DNA from: CAMAVK01 sp964362485
GTDB lineage: Archaea > Nanobdellota > Nanobdellia > Woesearchaeales > GW2011-AR9
DNA length: 18,009 nt
Assembly (NCBI GenBank): GCA_964362485.1
Contig: CAYIEX010000019.1
Coordinates: forward strand, 1 to 18,009
Direction of reading: 5' to 3'
Both the position numbers and the translations under genes were made by a program. Numbering within the stretch: position 1 is the first letter of the stretch; each line of letters begins with the position of its first letter. The notes beneath the pieces were generated by a model, which saw only the letters and a program-made list of their open reading frames with translations, was not told where the DNA came from and did no database searches. Positions 1 through 6,498 of the stretch are shown piece by piece.

Positions 1-2
1 AA

Positions 3-104
3 CTCAAAGAATTAAAAAAACACCTATCAAAATTAGAGTTAGAGACACTTAAAGAAATTGCAGAAATAAAACGGAAAAACAACCCTGTGTGGGGCGCGGG
101 TTAA
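3..104 (+). CDS. C-terminal fragment of an unidentified protein
   Basis: An open frame runs in from the left edge and ends at TAA 102-104. The visible 33 residues are rich in Lys, Glu and Leu (LKELKKHLSKLELETLKEIA), which suggests an amphipathic helix or coiled coil, and end in NPVWGAG. Nothing identifies a family. It reads in the same direction as the glycosyltransferase gene that starts about 120 bp downstream, but a separate TATA-like box before that gene suggests they are separate transcripts. The short length means the call rests only on the open frame and the plausible helix composition. Confidence 0.5.
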   Translation, partial: LKELKKHLSKLELETLKEIAEIKRKNNPVWGAG

Positions 105-193
105 TAAGGATAATAAGTTTAAAAGCTTTTGAATTAATAACCTCCCTCTCGATCCAATCTCTTAAATCTAATAAATAACACAATCCAATAAAT

Positions 194-201
194 AATATAA
201 A
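194..201 (+). promoter_or_regulatory. TATA-like box for the glycosyltransferase gene
   Basis: AATATAAA is centred about 26 nt before the GTG at 223. This is the spacing expected for an archaeal TATA box driving a leaderless mRNA. No Shine-Dalgarno sequence precedes the GTG, which agrees. Confidence 0.45.
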
Positions 202-222
202 CTCATTCTTTTCTCTTTCCTT

Positions 223-2106
223 GTGTCTCTCAAATCATTCTTCACAAAATCATGGGTCATCCCTTTTTTTCTACTAATAACCACTTCAACATTATATCTG
301 CTTACTCTTGCCCCGACCGTTTATTGGGGTGATACAGGTGAGTTAATTACAAGTGCTTCCGTGTTAGGAGTACCCCACCCTTCTGGTTATCCAACCTATA
401 TGCTTATTGCGCATGCTTTCACGAAAATCCCTCTTGGAACAATTGCATGGCGTGTCAATCTTCTCTCCGCTTTGAGTGCAGCGCTTACTATTCTCGTTGT
501 CTATAAAATAGGATTTCTCATATCAAAAAATCGTCTCTTTTCGCTACTAGGAGCTCTCACTCTTGCACTTCTTCCCCTATTTTGGCACCATGCGCTCATT
601 GCAGAAATTTATGCATTCCATCTTTTTTTCTTGGCCCTCATTCTTTATTGCTTTCTTTCCTATTACCTACATCAAATAAAATGGTACCTCTTTGCAGGCT
701 CCTTCTTTTTTGGTATCGCGCTTACTAATCATCTCACGACCATCTTTCTACTTCCTGCAATCATCCTCTTGATTCTAGCGATGCGCACTAAGATCAACTT
801 CTCAAAAGCTCTCCTATGTTCACTTTCGTTTCTTGTACTTGGTTTCACACCTCTTTTTTATATTCCATTGCGCGCAGCCTCTACTCCGCTCTGGAATTGG
901 GGTCATATCTCAAATTTAACGGATGCCCTGTTTCACATTTCAGGTTATGAATATAGTGTCTTTCTCTCTTATTCCGCAATTGTGCATAACTTTCCTTTCA
1001 TAGTTAATCAGATTTTTTCCTTCCCTGCGCTCCTGCTTTTGAGTGGCACTTTTTATTATTGTATCCGAGCGGAAAAGTCTGTTCTCTACCGTTTTGTGTT
1101 AGTTACACTAATTGGCACTCTAATTCCGCTTTTTCTCTATAAAATTCCAGATATTGAAACGTACCTCCTTCCATTCTTTTTACTCAGCTCCGTTCTTCTT
1201 ATACTTAGCCTTGAGCTCCTCTCCCCCATCATATTTTCGGCAGGTTCTAGATTTTTTAAAAAAAGAAAACCTGAGAATTTGGCCAACCAAACCTTTCCCC
1301 CACGTTCATTTTCCGTGTTCTTTGTATCTGTAATCCTAATTGCTTTAGTAATTCATGTCCTCTCCAGTTATTCTAGTCAAAACTTAAGTAAGGACACTTC
1401 TGCTCGTAATTATTGGCTTAACATCATGAACGAAGCTCCTTCAGGATCAATAATTATTGGCAAAGGTACCAATGATCTTTTTATCCCTCTTTATCTCCAG
1501 CATGTTGAAGGGCATCGGCAAGATTTAATTATTATTAATTACTATGATTTTACCAAGCCATGGCGTTTAGCCGAGGTTCAAGTTTTGCTTCCCTTCAATC
1601 ATACTCGTCAACCTAAAAAAATTTACTCGTTACAAGCCGAGGCTGAACTAGTGGCGATTAACCTTACCAACGAGCTAATCAATGAGTACAAATCAATTCA
1701 TCCAATCTTCTTAACATTTCGCGATTTTCCGACAAAGTACTATATCAATCCTACTGGTCATTTAAACAAAGTTGAACATTATTTCGTTAATTATAGTTAC
1801 ATGCCATACCCCTATTCGTATTCTTATACAACTATAAAAAACAATGAAGGAAGGATCTATATCTCCCGCATTCTTACACTGTATGGTCTTCACTATCTTG
1901 AGTCTGGAAATATCACGGCCGCCCATGATGCTCTCGAAGAAAGTACTCGTGTTAATCCTTCGTTCGAAGAGTGGTATAATCTAGGAGTTTATTACTATAC
2001 CACCAATAACACCGAACAAGCGGTTGTGGCATGGAAACATGCTCTTACTCTACAAGAGGATCCCCAACTCGAACATAATATCAACCTCCTCACACGTAAA
2101 AGGTAG
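223..2106 (+). CDS. Polytopic DUF2723/PMT-like glycosyltransferase with C-terminal TPR
   Basis: This 627-residue membrane protein probably transfers a sugar from a lipid-linked donor to surface proteins on the outer face of the membrane. Residues 34-56 match the DUF2723 signature: an acidic pair D37 and E40 in YWGDTGE, then LGVPHPSGYPTY. DUF2723 is related to the GT-C and protein O-mannosyltransferase folds. About ten or more hydrophobic segments lie between residues 12 and 385. The last 240 residues are soluble, and residues 570-625 look like one or two TPR units (ALEESTRVNP, WYNLGVYYYTTNN). The start is GTG; no in-frame ATG lies nearby, and a TATA-like box sits 26 nt upstream. The next genes encode surface proteins, one with many N-glycosylation sites, so a role in decorating them is a reasonable inference. 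Donor and acceptor cannot be read from sequence. Confidence 0.75.
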   Translation: MSLKSFFTKSWVIPFFLLITTSTLYLLTLAPTVYWGDTGELITSASVLGVPHPSGYPTYMLIAHAFTKIPLGTIAWRVNLLSALSAALTILVVYKIGFLISKNRLFSLLGALTLALLPLFWHHALIAEIYAFHLFFLALILYCFLSYYLHQIKWYLFAGSFFFGIALTNHLTTIFLLPAIILLILAMRTKINFSKALLCSLSFLVLGFTPLFYIPLRAASTPLWNWGHISNLTDALFHISGYEYSVFLSYSAIVHNFPFIVNQIFSFPALLLLSGTFYYCIRAEKSVLYRFVLVTLIGTLIPLFLYKIPDIETYLLPFFLLSSVLLILSLELLSPIIFSAGSRFFKKRKPENLANQTFPPRSFSVFFVSVILIALVIHVLSSYSSQNLSKDTSARNYWLNIMNEAPSGSIIIGKGTNDLFIPLYLQHVEGHRQDLIIINYYDFTKPWRLAEVQVLLPFNHTRQPKKIYSLQAEAELVAINLTNELINEYKSIHPIFLTFRDFPTKYYINPTGHLNKVEHYFVNYSYMPYPYSYSYTTIKNNEGRIYISRILTLYGLHYLESGNITAAHDALEESTRVNPSFEEWYNLGVYYYTTNNTEQAVVAWKHALTLQEDPQLEHNINLLTRKR

Positions 2107-2230
2107 GTAAAAAGCAAGTAAAAAATAAATGAAAAGTCAGAAAAGTAAAAAATAAGAAAGGGGGTAATAAAATGATTCAAAATAGTCGGTAAGATAACAA
2201 TAAAACAATCACCCCCACCCCCTCCGAAAA

Positions 2231-2241
2231 GCTTATAAATC
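2231..2241 (+). promoter_or_regulatory. TATA box for the two-gene surface operon
   Basis: GCTTATAAATC is a good archaeal TATA box. Its spacing predicts a transcript start near 2262, leaving a leader of about 15 nt that carries the ribosome site AAAAGGTGA at 2263-2271. Confidence 0.55.
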
Positions 2242-2276
2242 TAAGCACCCCCACTTTCTAAAAAAAGGTGATGTTG

Positions 2277-2582
2277 ATGAAGAGCCGAAAAAATGCTAAC
2301 AGAAAAGTCGCAAAGCACGACTCGTCTACACATAGTTCCGATATTTCTAATCGCACTGTAGTAATAATGCTTGTAATCGTCATTCTCGTCTCCGTTGCCA
2401 GTTTAGGTGTTTTTTTAAGTTCACTCAATCCCCCTGCGCCCGCGGAAATTGAAGGATCTCCTCAGGGAACAGTTGGGTTGATGATTATGGGAGCCCCTTC
2501 TCCATCAAATCCCGGTTCGAGTGCTGTTGGGGGAGAAGTAGGGTTAATGATCAATAGTCCTAACACAGAAAATAAAAGGTGA
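2277..2582 (+). CDS. Small single-pass surface protein with VGLMI repeat
   Basis: This is a 101-residue protein with a basic, Ser-rich cytoplasmic N-terminus (1-24), one membrane segment (28-50), and a short Pro/Gly/Ser-rich outer tail. The tail holds two copies of a short hydrophobic motif, GTVGLMIMG and GEVGLMINS, about 23 residues apart. I chose ATG 2277 because AAAAGGTGA at 2263-2271 is correctly spaced for it; an in-frame GTG at 2268 would overlap that site. The segment just before and into the membrane, ISNRTVV, matches VSNKTIV of the next protein, so the two share an anchor type. The stop codon overlaps a possible GTG of the next gene, and the two are almost certainly co-transcribed. 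I do not recognise a function; it may be a small partner of the larger glycoprotein. Confidence 0.65.
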   Translation: MKSRKNANRKVAKHDSSTHSSDISNRTVVIMLVIVILVSVASLGVFLSSLNPPAPAEIEGSPQGTVGLMIMGAPSPSNPGSSAVGGEVGLMINSPNTENKR

Positions 2583-2587
2583 AAAAT

Positions 2588-3337
2588 ATGACAGATGTTT
2601 CCAATAAAACCATTGTAGCCCTTCTTTCGATTGCACTCGTTATAAACCTTGTTGGCACTATTGTCAGCGTTGGAAAGCTCAACAGCCTAACTGGTAATGA
2701 AGGTGTTCTCACCGGTGCTGTTAGCCAATCCGGAACGGCTTCTCTTACCGTCCAAGGTACCGCCGACATAATTATGAGGGACAGTAACATTTCATTTGTA
2801 CCTGGTTATTATAACTCCAGTTGTAGCACAGATTTTGCTTGGCTTGATTCTTACAATGATACCCACGAAAATAATTTAACCTGTTGGATTAATTCTTCAG
2901 ATAGTGTTGGTGTTGTTCCCTACTGGGGTCCAAGGAATCAATCCGCGGCTCGTCTTGATCAGCACGTACTTGAAAACAATGGTTCCACTTTGGTAAATAT
3001 TTCTACCAGTACGGGTAATCCAAACGCAACAAACTTTGTCTGTCGAGCTATTACTGGTACTGCCAATAACACGCCGCAGTGTCCGTTTAATAATACCCTT
3101 GCACGAGTTCAAATCAATGCGAGTAACAATGAGACTAACTCGTGTTTCTCAGGGATTCAAAATACAAACACTACACTATTAAGTCCCACGGCCGAGACGA
3201 ACGTCACTCTGTGCACCAATCTTGACTATGCTGATGCCAGTGACGCGCTGAATGTGTATTTTGAAGTCAAGATTCCAAAAGATGCCGGGCAAGGTGCGCA
3301 CGTGATGACAATTACGTACATTGCGACAGCAAAATAG
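2588..3337 (+). CDS. Membrane-anchored surface protein dense in N-glycosylation sequons
   Basis: This 249-residue protein has an N-terminal membrane anchor (about 9-28, preceded by DVSNKT) and a beta-rich outer domain. That domain carries about 15 N-X-S/T sites in roughly 185 residues (examples NSS, NDT, NLT, NQS, NGS, NNT, NVT) and six cysteines that could form three disulfides. The mature start GTASLTVQGTADI and the end VYFEVKIPKDAGQGAHVMTITY resemble secreted beta-sandwich (WxL/Ig-like) proteins of DPANN archaea. ATG 2588 is preferred over GTG 2579 because AAAAGGTGA at 2574-2582, the same ribosome site as the upstream gene, is spaced for it. The gene follows the small anchor protein by 5 nt. 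It is a likely substrate for surface glycosylation, probably as a major envelope or appendage component. Family assignment is tentative. Confidence 0.7.
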   Translation: MTDVSNKTIVALLSIALVINLVGTIVSVGKLNSLTGNEGVLTGAVSQSGTASLTVQGTADIIMRDSNISFVPGYYNSSCSTDFAWLDSYNDTHENNLTCWINSSDSVGVVPYWGPRNQSAARLDQHVLENNGSTLVNISTSTGNPNATNFVCRAITGTANNTPQCPFNNTLARVQINASNNETNSCFSGIQNTNTTLLSPTAETNVTLCTNLDYADASDALNVYFEVKIPKDAGQGAHVMTITYIATAK

Positions 3338-3340
3338 AAT

Positions 3341-3358
3341 GTTTTTTCTTTTTTCTTT
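3341..3358 (+). terminator. T-rich terminator
   Basis: The T-rich tract GTTTTTTCTTTTTTCTTT begins 4 nt after the stop of the sequon-rich protein. Such U-rich tracts without a hairpin are the usual archaeal termination signal. Confidence 0.55.
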
Positions 3359-3388
3359 AATTTATAGTTATCTATACGGCAATTTTAC

Positions 3389-3398
3389 TTCATAAATC
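3389..3398 (+). promoter_or_regulatory. Probable TATA box
   Basis: TTCATAAATC is centred about 30 nt before ATG 3424. A second candidate, TTTATAGTTA at 3361-3370, is farther away. Either would place the S-layer-like gene under its own promoter. Confidence 0.3.
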
Positions 3399-3423
3399 AC
3401 TCACGCTAACGAAACGGTTCCCT

Positions 3424-4620
3424 ATGCCTAAACGCCAATGGTTATTATCCCTGCTCATCCTCATTCTTCTTACTAATACCGTTTTCGCTATTCGCGCAAC
3501 TCCTGCGAAATTTGATATTGGTTATGCCCCCGGCGACAGTGCAACAATCATTGTTCAGGTTGGTGGAACCGAAGATCCACAAATTGAGATTGATGGTGAT
3601 TTAGGTCCGCATGTAACCTCGGCTGAACTTCTCAAAGATGATAACGGCGTGTATTCAGCACGAGTTACTGTCACCATCCCTACAAACCTCACTCCTGGGG
3701 GTCATAGTTTTGGAATACTTCTCTCAGAAAAAGATAAGGCTGAGTATGGGCAAAGACCGCAAGTTGGCGCCAAAGTCAAATTACGAGTTCCCGTGTACCT
3801 CACCGTCCCATATCCCAATAAATATTTGGCATATACGGATTTTGAATATGACCGCAAGCTTAATCGTGGTGATACAATGTATTTCACTGTATTTTTAGTA
3901 AGCCAAGGCAGCGAAATGATTAACACTGTGACTGGTAAAGTTAATATCAATACATCAATTAATTCTTCTCTAATTTTCAGTGCTCCACTTACAACAGCAG
4001 CCAATGTGCAGTTATCTGATGGTGTAGAACTACGTGGCGAGTGGCGTGTTCCTTCCACGCTCCCTCTAGGACCTTACTCCATTAAACCTTCAGTAGAATA
4101 TGATGGCGTCCCTATCGAAATCCCTGAATTTTACTTCCAAATAGGCGATCTCGAATTACAGATTGTTGATGTAAGTCCATTGACTTTGGAAACTGGACAA
4201 ATTAGTACTCTCGATGTTCGGGTTAAAAATATGTGGGCTAATGATGTGACCGCAAAAGTTAATCTTGCAATCCTTCAAAAAGACGGCACTATCCTTAAGG
4301 AAACCTCGTCACCCGATATAGGGTTTAGTGGTCTAGCCGATAAGATAGTAACTCTTTATGTTGATGCTCAAACAATTCCCGAAGGGGAATATAATGCTCA
4401 AATCACTGTTCACTATTCTGATAAAATCACCCAGGCAACGTACCCCATTACTATTTCTGCCAATAATCCTTCAACCGCCCCCCAAATCCCTCCAACCAAT
4501 GAATCAGATTCTTCAATAACACTACCTCTAATACTGGGATTAGTAAGTGTAATTGTTCTCATTGCCGCCCTCGTTTTATGGTTCAAAAAGAGGAGAGAAG
4601 AATTTGAAGATGAAGTCTAG
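3424..4620 (+). CDS. COG1361-like S-layer-type surface protein, C-terminal anchor
   Basis: This 398-residue secreted protein begins with a clear signal peptide (residues 1-22, ending VFA before IRATP). Its body is made of beta-sandwich domains and it ends in one membrane segment (about 366-387) followed by a basic stop-transfer stretch, KKRREE. The repeated patterns LTPGGHSFGI, LPLGPYSIKP and IPEGEYNAQITV are the 'P.G.Y' turns typical of COG1361/NEW3-type Ig-like domains; about three such domains are visible. The C-terminal domain (about 243-345, LETGQISTLDVRVKNMW) resembles CARDB-like adhesion modules. It probably projects from the envelope as a structural or binding protein. The gene follows the glycosyltransferase and glycoprotein block, which supports a shared role in the cell surface. 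The exact ligand is unknown. Confidence 0.7.
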   Translation: MPKRQWLLSLLILILLTNTVFAIRATPAKFDIGYAPGDSATIIVQVGGTEDPQIEIDGDLGPHVTSAELLKDDNGVYSARVTVTIPTNLTPGGHSFGILLSEKDKAEYGQRPQVGAKVKLRVPVYLTVPYPNKYLAYTDFEYDRKLNRGDTMYFTVFLVSQGSEMINTVTGKVNINTSINSSLIFSAPLTTAANVQLSDGVELRGEWRVPSTLPLGPYSIKPSVEYDGVPIEIPEFYFQIGDLELQIVDVSPLTLETGQISTLDVRVKNMWANDVTAKVNLAILQKDGTILKETSSPDIGFSGLADKIVTLYVDAQTIPEGEYNAQITVHYSDKITQATYPITISANNPSTAPQIPPTNESDSSITLPLILGLVSVIVLIAALVLWFKKRREEFEDEV

Positions 4621-4730
4621 GAATAATGAAGTATTGGTGTGGTATTGGTCTGAAAGTAAAACCTTAATCACCCAGGATTTCTCTGCATACAATTAGCCAT
4701 CCAAGCCCAGTTTAAATCAAAAAAGCAGAA

Positions 4731-4782
4731 ATCCCCCTCATTCATGGTGGGGATAGTCACTTTTCAGGATTTTCTTTAAATT
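4731..4782 (+). terminator. Stem-loop plus T-rich motif, module B
   Basis: The inverted arms ATCCCC (4731-4736) and GGGGAT (4749-4754) enclose a 12-nt loop that can pair further (CAT/ATG). They are followed by TTTTCAGGATTTTCTTTA (4761-4778). The layout is hairpin then T-rich run, about 110 nt after the stop of the plus-strand S-layer-type gene. A closely similar sequence is found on the minus strand at 15596-15631. It probably acts as a terminator or structured 3' UTR. Confidence 0.4.
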
Positions 4783-4798
4783 GAACTGCGTCAGAACC

Positions 4799-4875
4799 TA
4801 TTTTCTTGTACCTCGGAGCTCGGCTCCGAAGTGAACACAGCGATGGGTAGCCTATTTTCAGGCATTTACTTTATT
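4799..4875 (+). repeat. Stem-loop plus T-rich motif, module C
   Basis: The stretch starts with TATTTTCTTGTACC (4799-4812), which recurs on the minus strand at 15761-15774. Next comes a perfect 7-bp hairpin, TCGGAGC (4813-4819), loop TCG, GCTCCGA (4823-4829). It ends with TTTTCAGGCATTTACTTTA (4853-4871), a second copy of the T-rich motif of module B. The end overlaps the stop codon of the minus-strand gene at 4871. The order of parts matches that in the convergent region near 15600-15840. Confidence 0.45.
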
Positions 4876-5341
4876 TTTCCCAAAACCAGGCTTTGTACAT
4901 CGTCGCAATCATCGTTCCATCATAAAACCCGATCGTTGCGTTCTGAGGTACATGAAGAAAAATCTTAAATGTCTTCTCACTCCGAGGTTCTACGAAAAAA
5001 GGGTTACCATGTTCAAGGTGATCTGCCTCTTTAATATAAAACCATTCAGCTTGTGAAATATTTGTACTTACGTTCGCTGCGAAATAAAAATAGATTTTTT
5101 TTTGGTAATCCTCCTTATTACTAATCGTAAAAGAGCGAGTGGCTACATCGCCAGGATTAACAATTCCAAAATGAAGCTTATCTTTGTCTGCATTAAAACC
5201 ATTTTTATCAGGAACCACGAAAAAATCATATCGAGTAATAGCTGTTTCTTGCGGTACGGTGTGGCCTACAATTGTCCACCCAACCAATAACAGAATAAGA
5301 AAAAATAAGCTTGCTCCCAGTAGAACAAATTTCAATTTCAT
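4871..5341 (-). CDS. Membrane-anchored Ig-like (beta-sandwich) outer protein
   Basis: This 156-residue protein has one N-terminal membrane segment (about 6-28) and an extracytoplasmic domain of about 120 residues. That domain reads as one beta-sandwich: KLHFGIVNPGDVATRSFTIS, then a middle strand region, then FFVEPRSEKTFKIFLHVPQN, then IGFYDGTMIA. The FG.V.PG...R.F.I.N and VP..A..G.YDG patterns are common in small secreted archaeal Ig-like proteins. Sequons NVS, NIS and NAT are present. A TATA-like box sits about 25 nt upstream of the ATG, so the mRNA is probably leaderless. The gene converges on the surface-protein block. Its binding partner is unknown, and no enzyme motif is visible. Confidence 0.65.
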   Translation of the reverse strand: MKLKFVLLGASLFFLILLLVGWTIVGHTVPQETAITRYDFFVVPDKNGFNADKDKLHFGIVNPGDVATRSFTISNKEDYQKKIYFYFAANVSTNISQAEWFYIKEADHLEHGNPFFVEPRSEKTFKIFLHVPQNATIGFYDGTMIATMYKAWFWEK

Positions 5342-5360
5342 CTGAAAAATAAATCCTCAT

Positions 5361-5373
5361 TTATTTATATAAT
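5361..5373 (-). promoter_or_regulatory. TATA-like box in divergent region
   Basis: On the minus strand this reads ATTATATAAATAA, centred 25 nt before ATG 5341, fitting a leaderless transcript. The box is nearly symmetrical and could also start a plus-strand transcript near 5392. Confidence 0.45.
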
Positions 5374-5391
5374 TTGCTTTTTCTTTGCTTT

Positions 5392-5461
5392 TTCCACCAT
5401 AAGATTACCATCAGGCAACTACGGATCGTAGTAATCCTGATTCATCTGCGAGGTTTTTTTT
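5392..5461 (+). ncRNA. Candidate small RNA: double-stem hairpin then T8
   Basis: Between two divergent genes, ATCAGG (5410-5415) pairs with CCTGAT (5436-5441) and, inside it, CTACG (5419-5423) pairs with CGTAG (5427-5431). A run of eight T follows at 5454-5461. An alternative pairing, GATTAC (5403-5408) with GTAATC (5431-5436), competes with it. No plus-strand gene lies directly upstream, so a terminator-like structure here hints at a short independent RNA starting from the symmetrical TATA box. The 5' end is a guess from TATA spacing. It could instead end antisense transcription or be a DNA-level operator. Confidence 0.25.
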
Positions 5462-5485
5462 GACTTTGTTAATTCTATCCATTGC

Positions 5486-5495
5486 TTTTTTATAC
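5486..5495 (+). promoter_or_regulatory. TATA-like box for the PUA gene
   Basis: TTTTTATACT is centred about 25 nt before ATG 5516, consistent with a leaderless mRNA. Confidence 0.45.
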
Positions 5496-5515
5496 TCCTC
5501 CCGTTTTCAGAACCC

Positions 5516-5992
5516 ATGCAAAAACTTACAATCCTCAATAGCCGCGAAGTAAAAAAAGTTCGCGAATGCATGGAAACAATGTTTAATTATGCGCTCCAAG
5601 GCGATTATGTTTATCTTCTCAACGAAAAGGATCGTCTATTCCTAACAAATCGTGATTTTGCTCAAATTGATACTAAAAAACTCATCATTGATCGCGTAGG
5701 GCTCTATTTTGCAGAATACAAAAACAGCGAACTTCGCCTTAGTAAAGAAGGAGCACAGCTTTTGTTCCATAACGCCAATCAACATGGCAAAACACTATCC
5801 AATGCTATTGACTTTTCGCCAGAACAGCTCAAACAATATTTTCTTGGAACGGATATTGAACTTGATCTTGGCCCTAAAGCACGTTACCTTCTGCTTAAAT
5901 TCAATGAGGATGTCTTCGGCTGTGCTAAGTATAAAGAAAGAAAAATACTCAATTTTCATCCCAAACAGCACCGCGGAGAAGTAATAATCTAG
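5516..5992 (+). CDS. PUA-domain RNA-binding protein (RsmF/NOL1-type C-terminal domain)
   Basis: This 158-residue cytoplasmic protein has no membrane segments. The second half (about 60-158) looks like the PUA-like RNA-binding domain found at the C-terminus of RsmF/NOL1-type rRNA methyltransferases and in stand-alone archaeal COG3270 proteins. The visible pattern is LSNAIDFSPEQLKQYFLGTD, then a glycine, then YLLLKFNEDVFGCAKYKE, ending in ILNFHPKQHRGEVII. This resembles the family signature 'yl.G..i...g..ll...fG..K...i.N..PK..R'. No methyltransferase domain is present, so it probably acts in ribosome or tRNA maturation as a separate RNA-binding subunit. It converges with and overlaps the next minus-strand gene by 4 bp. 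The family match is by eye. Confidence 0.6.
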   Translation: MQKLTILNSREVKKVRECMETMFNYALQGDYVYLLNEKDRLFLTNRDFAQIDTKKLIIDRVGLYFAEYKNSELRLSKEGAQLLFHNANQHGKTLSNAIDFSPEQLKQYFLGTDIELDLGPKARYLLLKFNEDVFGCAKYKERKILNFHPKQHRGEVII

Positions 5993-6375
5993 TTAACACC
6001 TAGATGGGTACAAATAGCATCCACTAAAGCATAATTTTTTCCAAGATGTGAAAATTCTCTTGGCTTTACATTTGCTGATTTAAGTGTAAGGGCATCGTAA
6101 AACATTAGTTCAATATGCCGTCTGCTAAGTTTTTCTTTATACACTGCCGGGGGCGGGTGGCAATTCAGCGGTTCATCTAAATCCGCCCTAACCGGGTGCA
6201 AGACTTCGTGGCAACCAGAATCCCAAATCCAATATACTCTTTGAGTTGCTTGATGGTGATCCCCCCGTTGAGAATCAACTAAGATTTCCAAATCCCCGCA
6301 AAAGCGCTTTTCATTATTAGTCGGATCGTAAAGCGGTGCATTAGACTGGACATAAACACTTATTTTTTCTTCCAT
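5989..6375 (-). CDS. Hypothetical Cys/His-containing protein
   Basis: I do not recognise this 128-residue protein. It appears cytoplasmic: no signal peptide or membrane segment, and a mixed alpha/beta composition. It carries three Cys early and mid-sequence (FCGD, GCHEVLHP, LNCHPPP) plus several His (GDHHQ, RRHIE, CTHLG), which might bind a metal. Aromatic residues cluster in RVYWIWDSGCHEV. A clean TATA box (GTTTATAAAG on the minus strand, 6397-6406) lies 26 nt before the ATG, which supports a real gene with a leaderless mRNA. It converges on the PUA gene with a 4-bp overlap of coding ends. Function is unknown. Confidence 0.55.
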   Translation of the reverse strand: MEEKISVYVQSNAPLYDPTNNEKRFCGDLEILVDSQRGDHHQATQRVYWIWDSGCHEVLHPVRADLDEPLNCHPPPAVYKEKLSRRHIELMFYDALTLKSANVKPREFSHLGKNYALVDAICTHLGVN

Positions 6376-6396
6376 TTTCTTGCCATCTTTGTCCTT

Positions 6397-6406
6397 CTTT
6401 ATAAAC
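6397..6406 (-). promoter_or_regulatory. TATA box for hypothetical gene
   Basis: The minus strand reads GTTTATAAAG, 26 nt from ATG 6375, a near-ideal archaeal box and spacing. It forms a divergent promoter pair with the box at 6445-6457. Confidence 0.55.
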
Positions 6407-6444
6407 CTTGCGTATCATCACTCCAAAGTAATATATTACAAAAA

Positions 6445-6457
6445 GTTTATAAATAAG
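6445..6457 (+). promoter_or_regulatory. TATA box for the thrombospondin-repeat gene
   Basis: GTTTATAAATAAG predicts a transcript start near 6476 and a leader of about 23 nt. The leader holds GAGGT (6486-6490), a ribosome site 8 nt before ATG 6499. Confidence 0.55.
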
Positions 6458-6498
6458 AGTAACTACGAAGTAATAAAACGACTCAGAGGTCTAACCCC

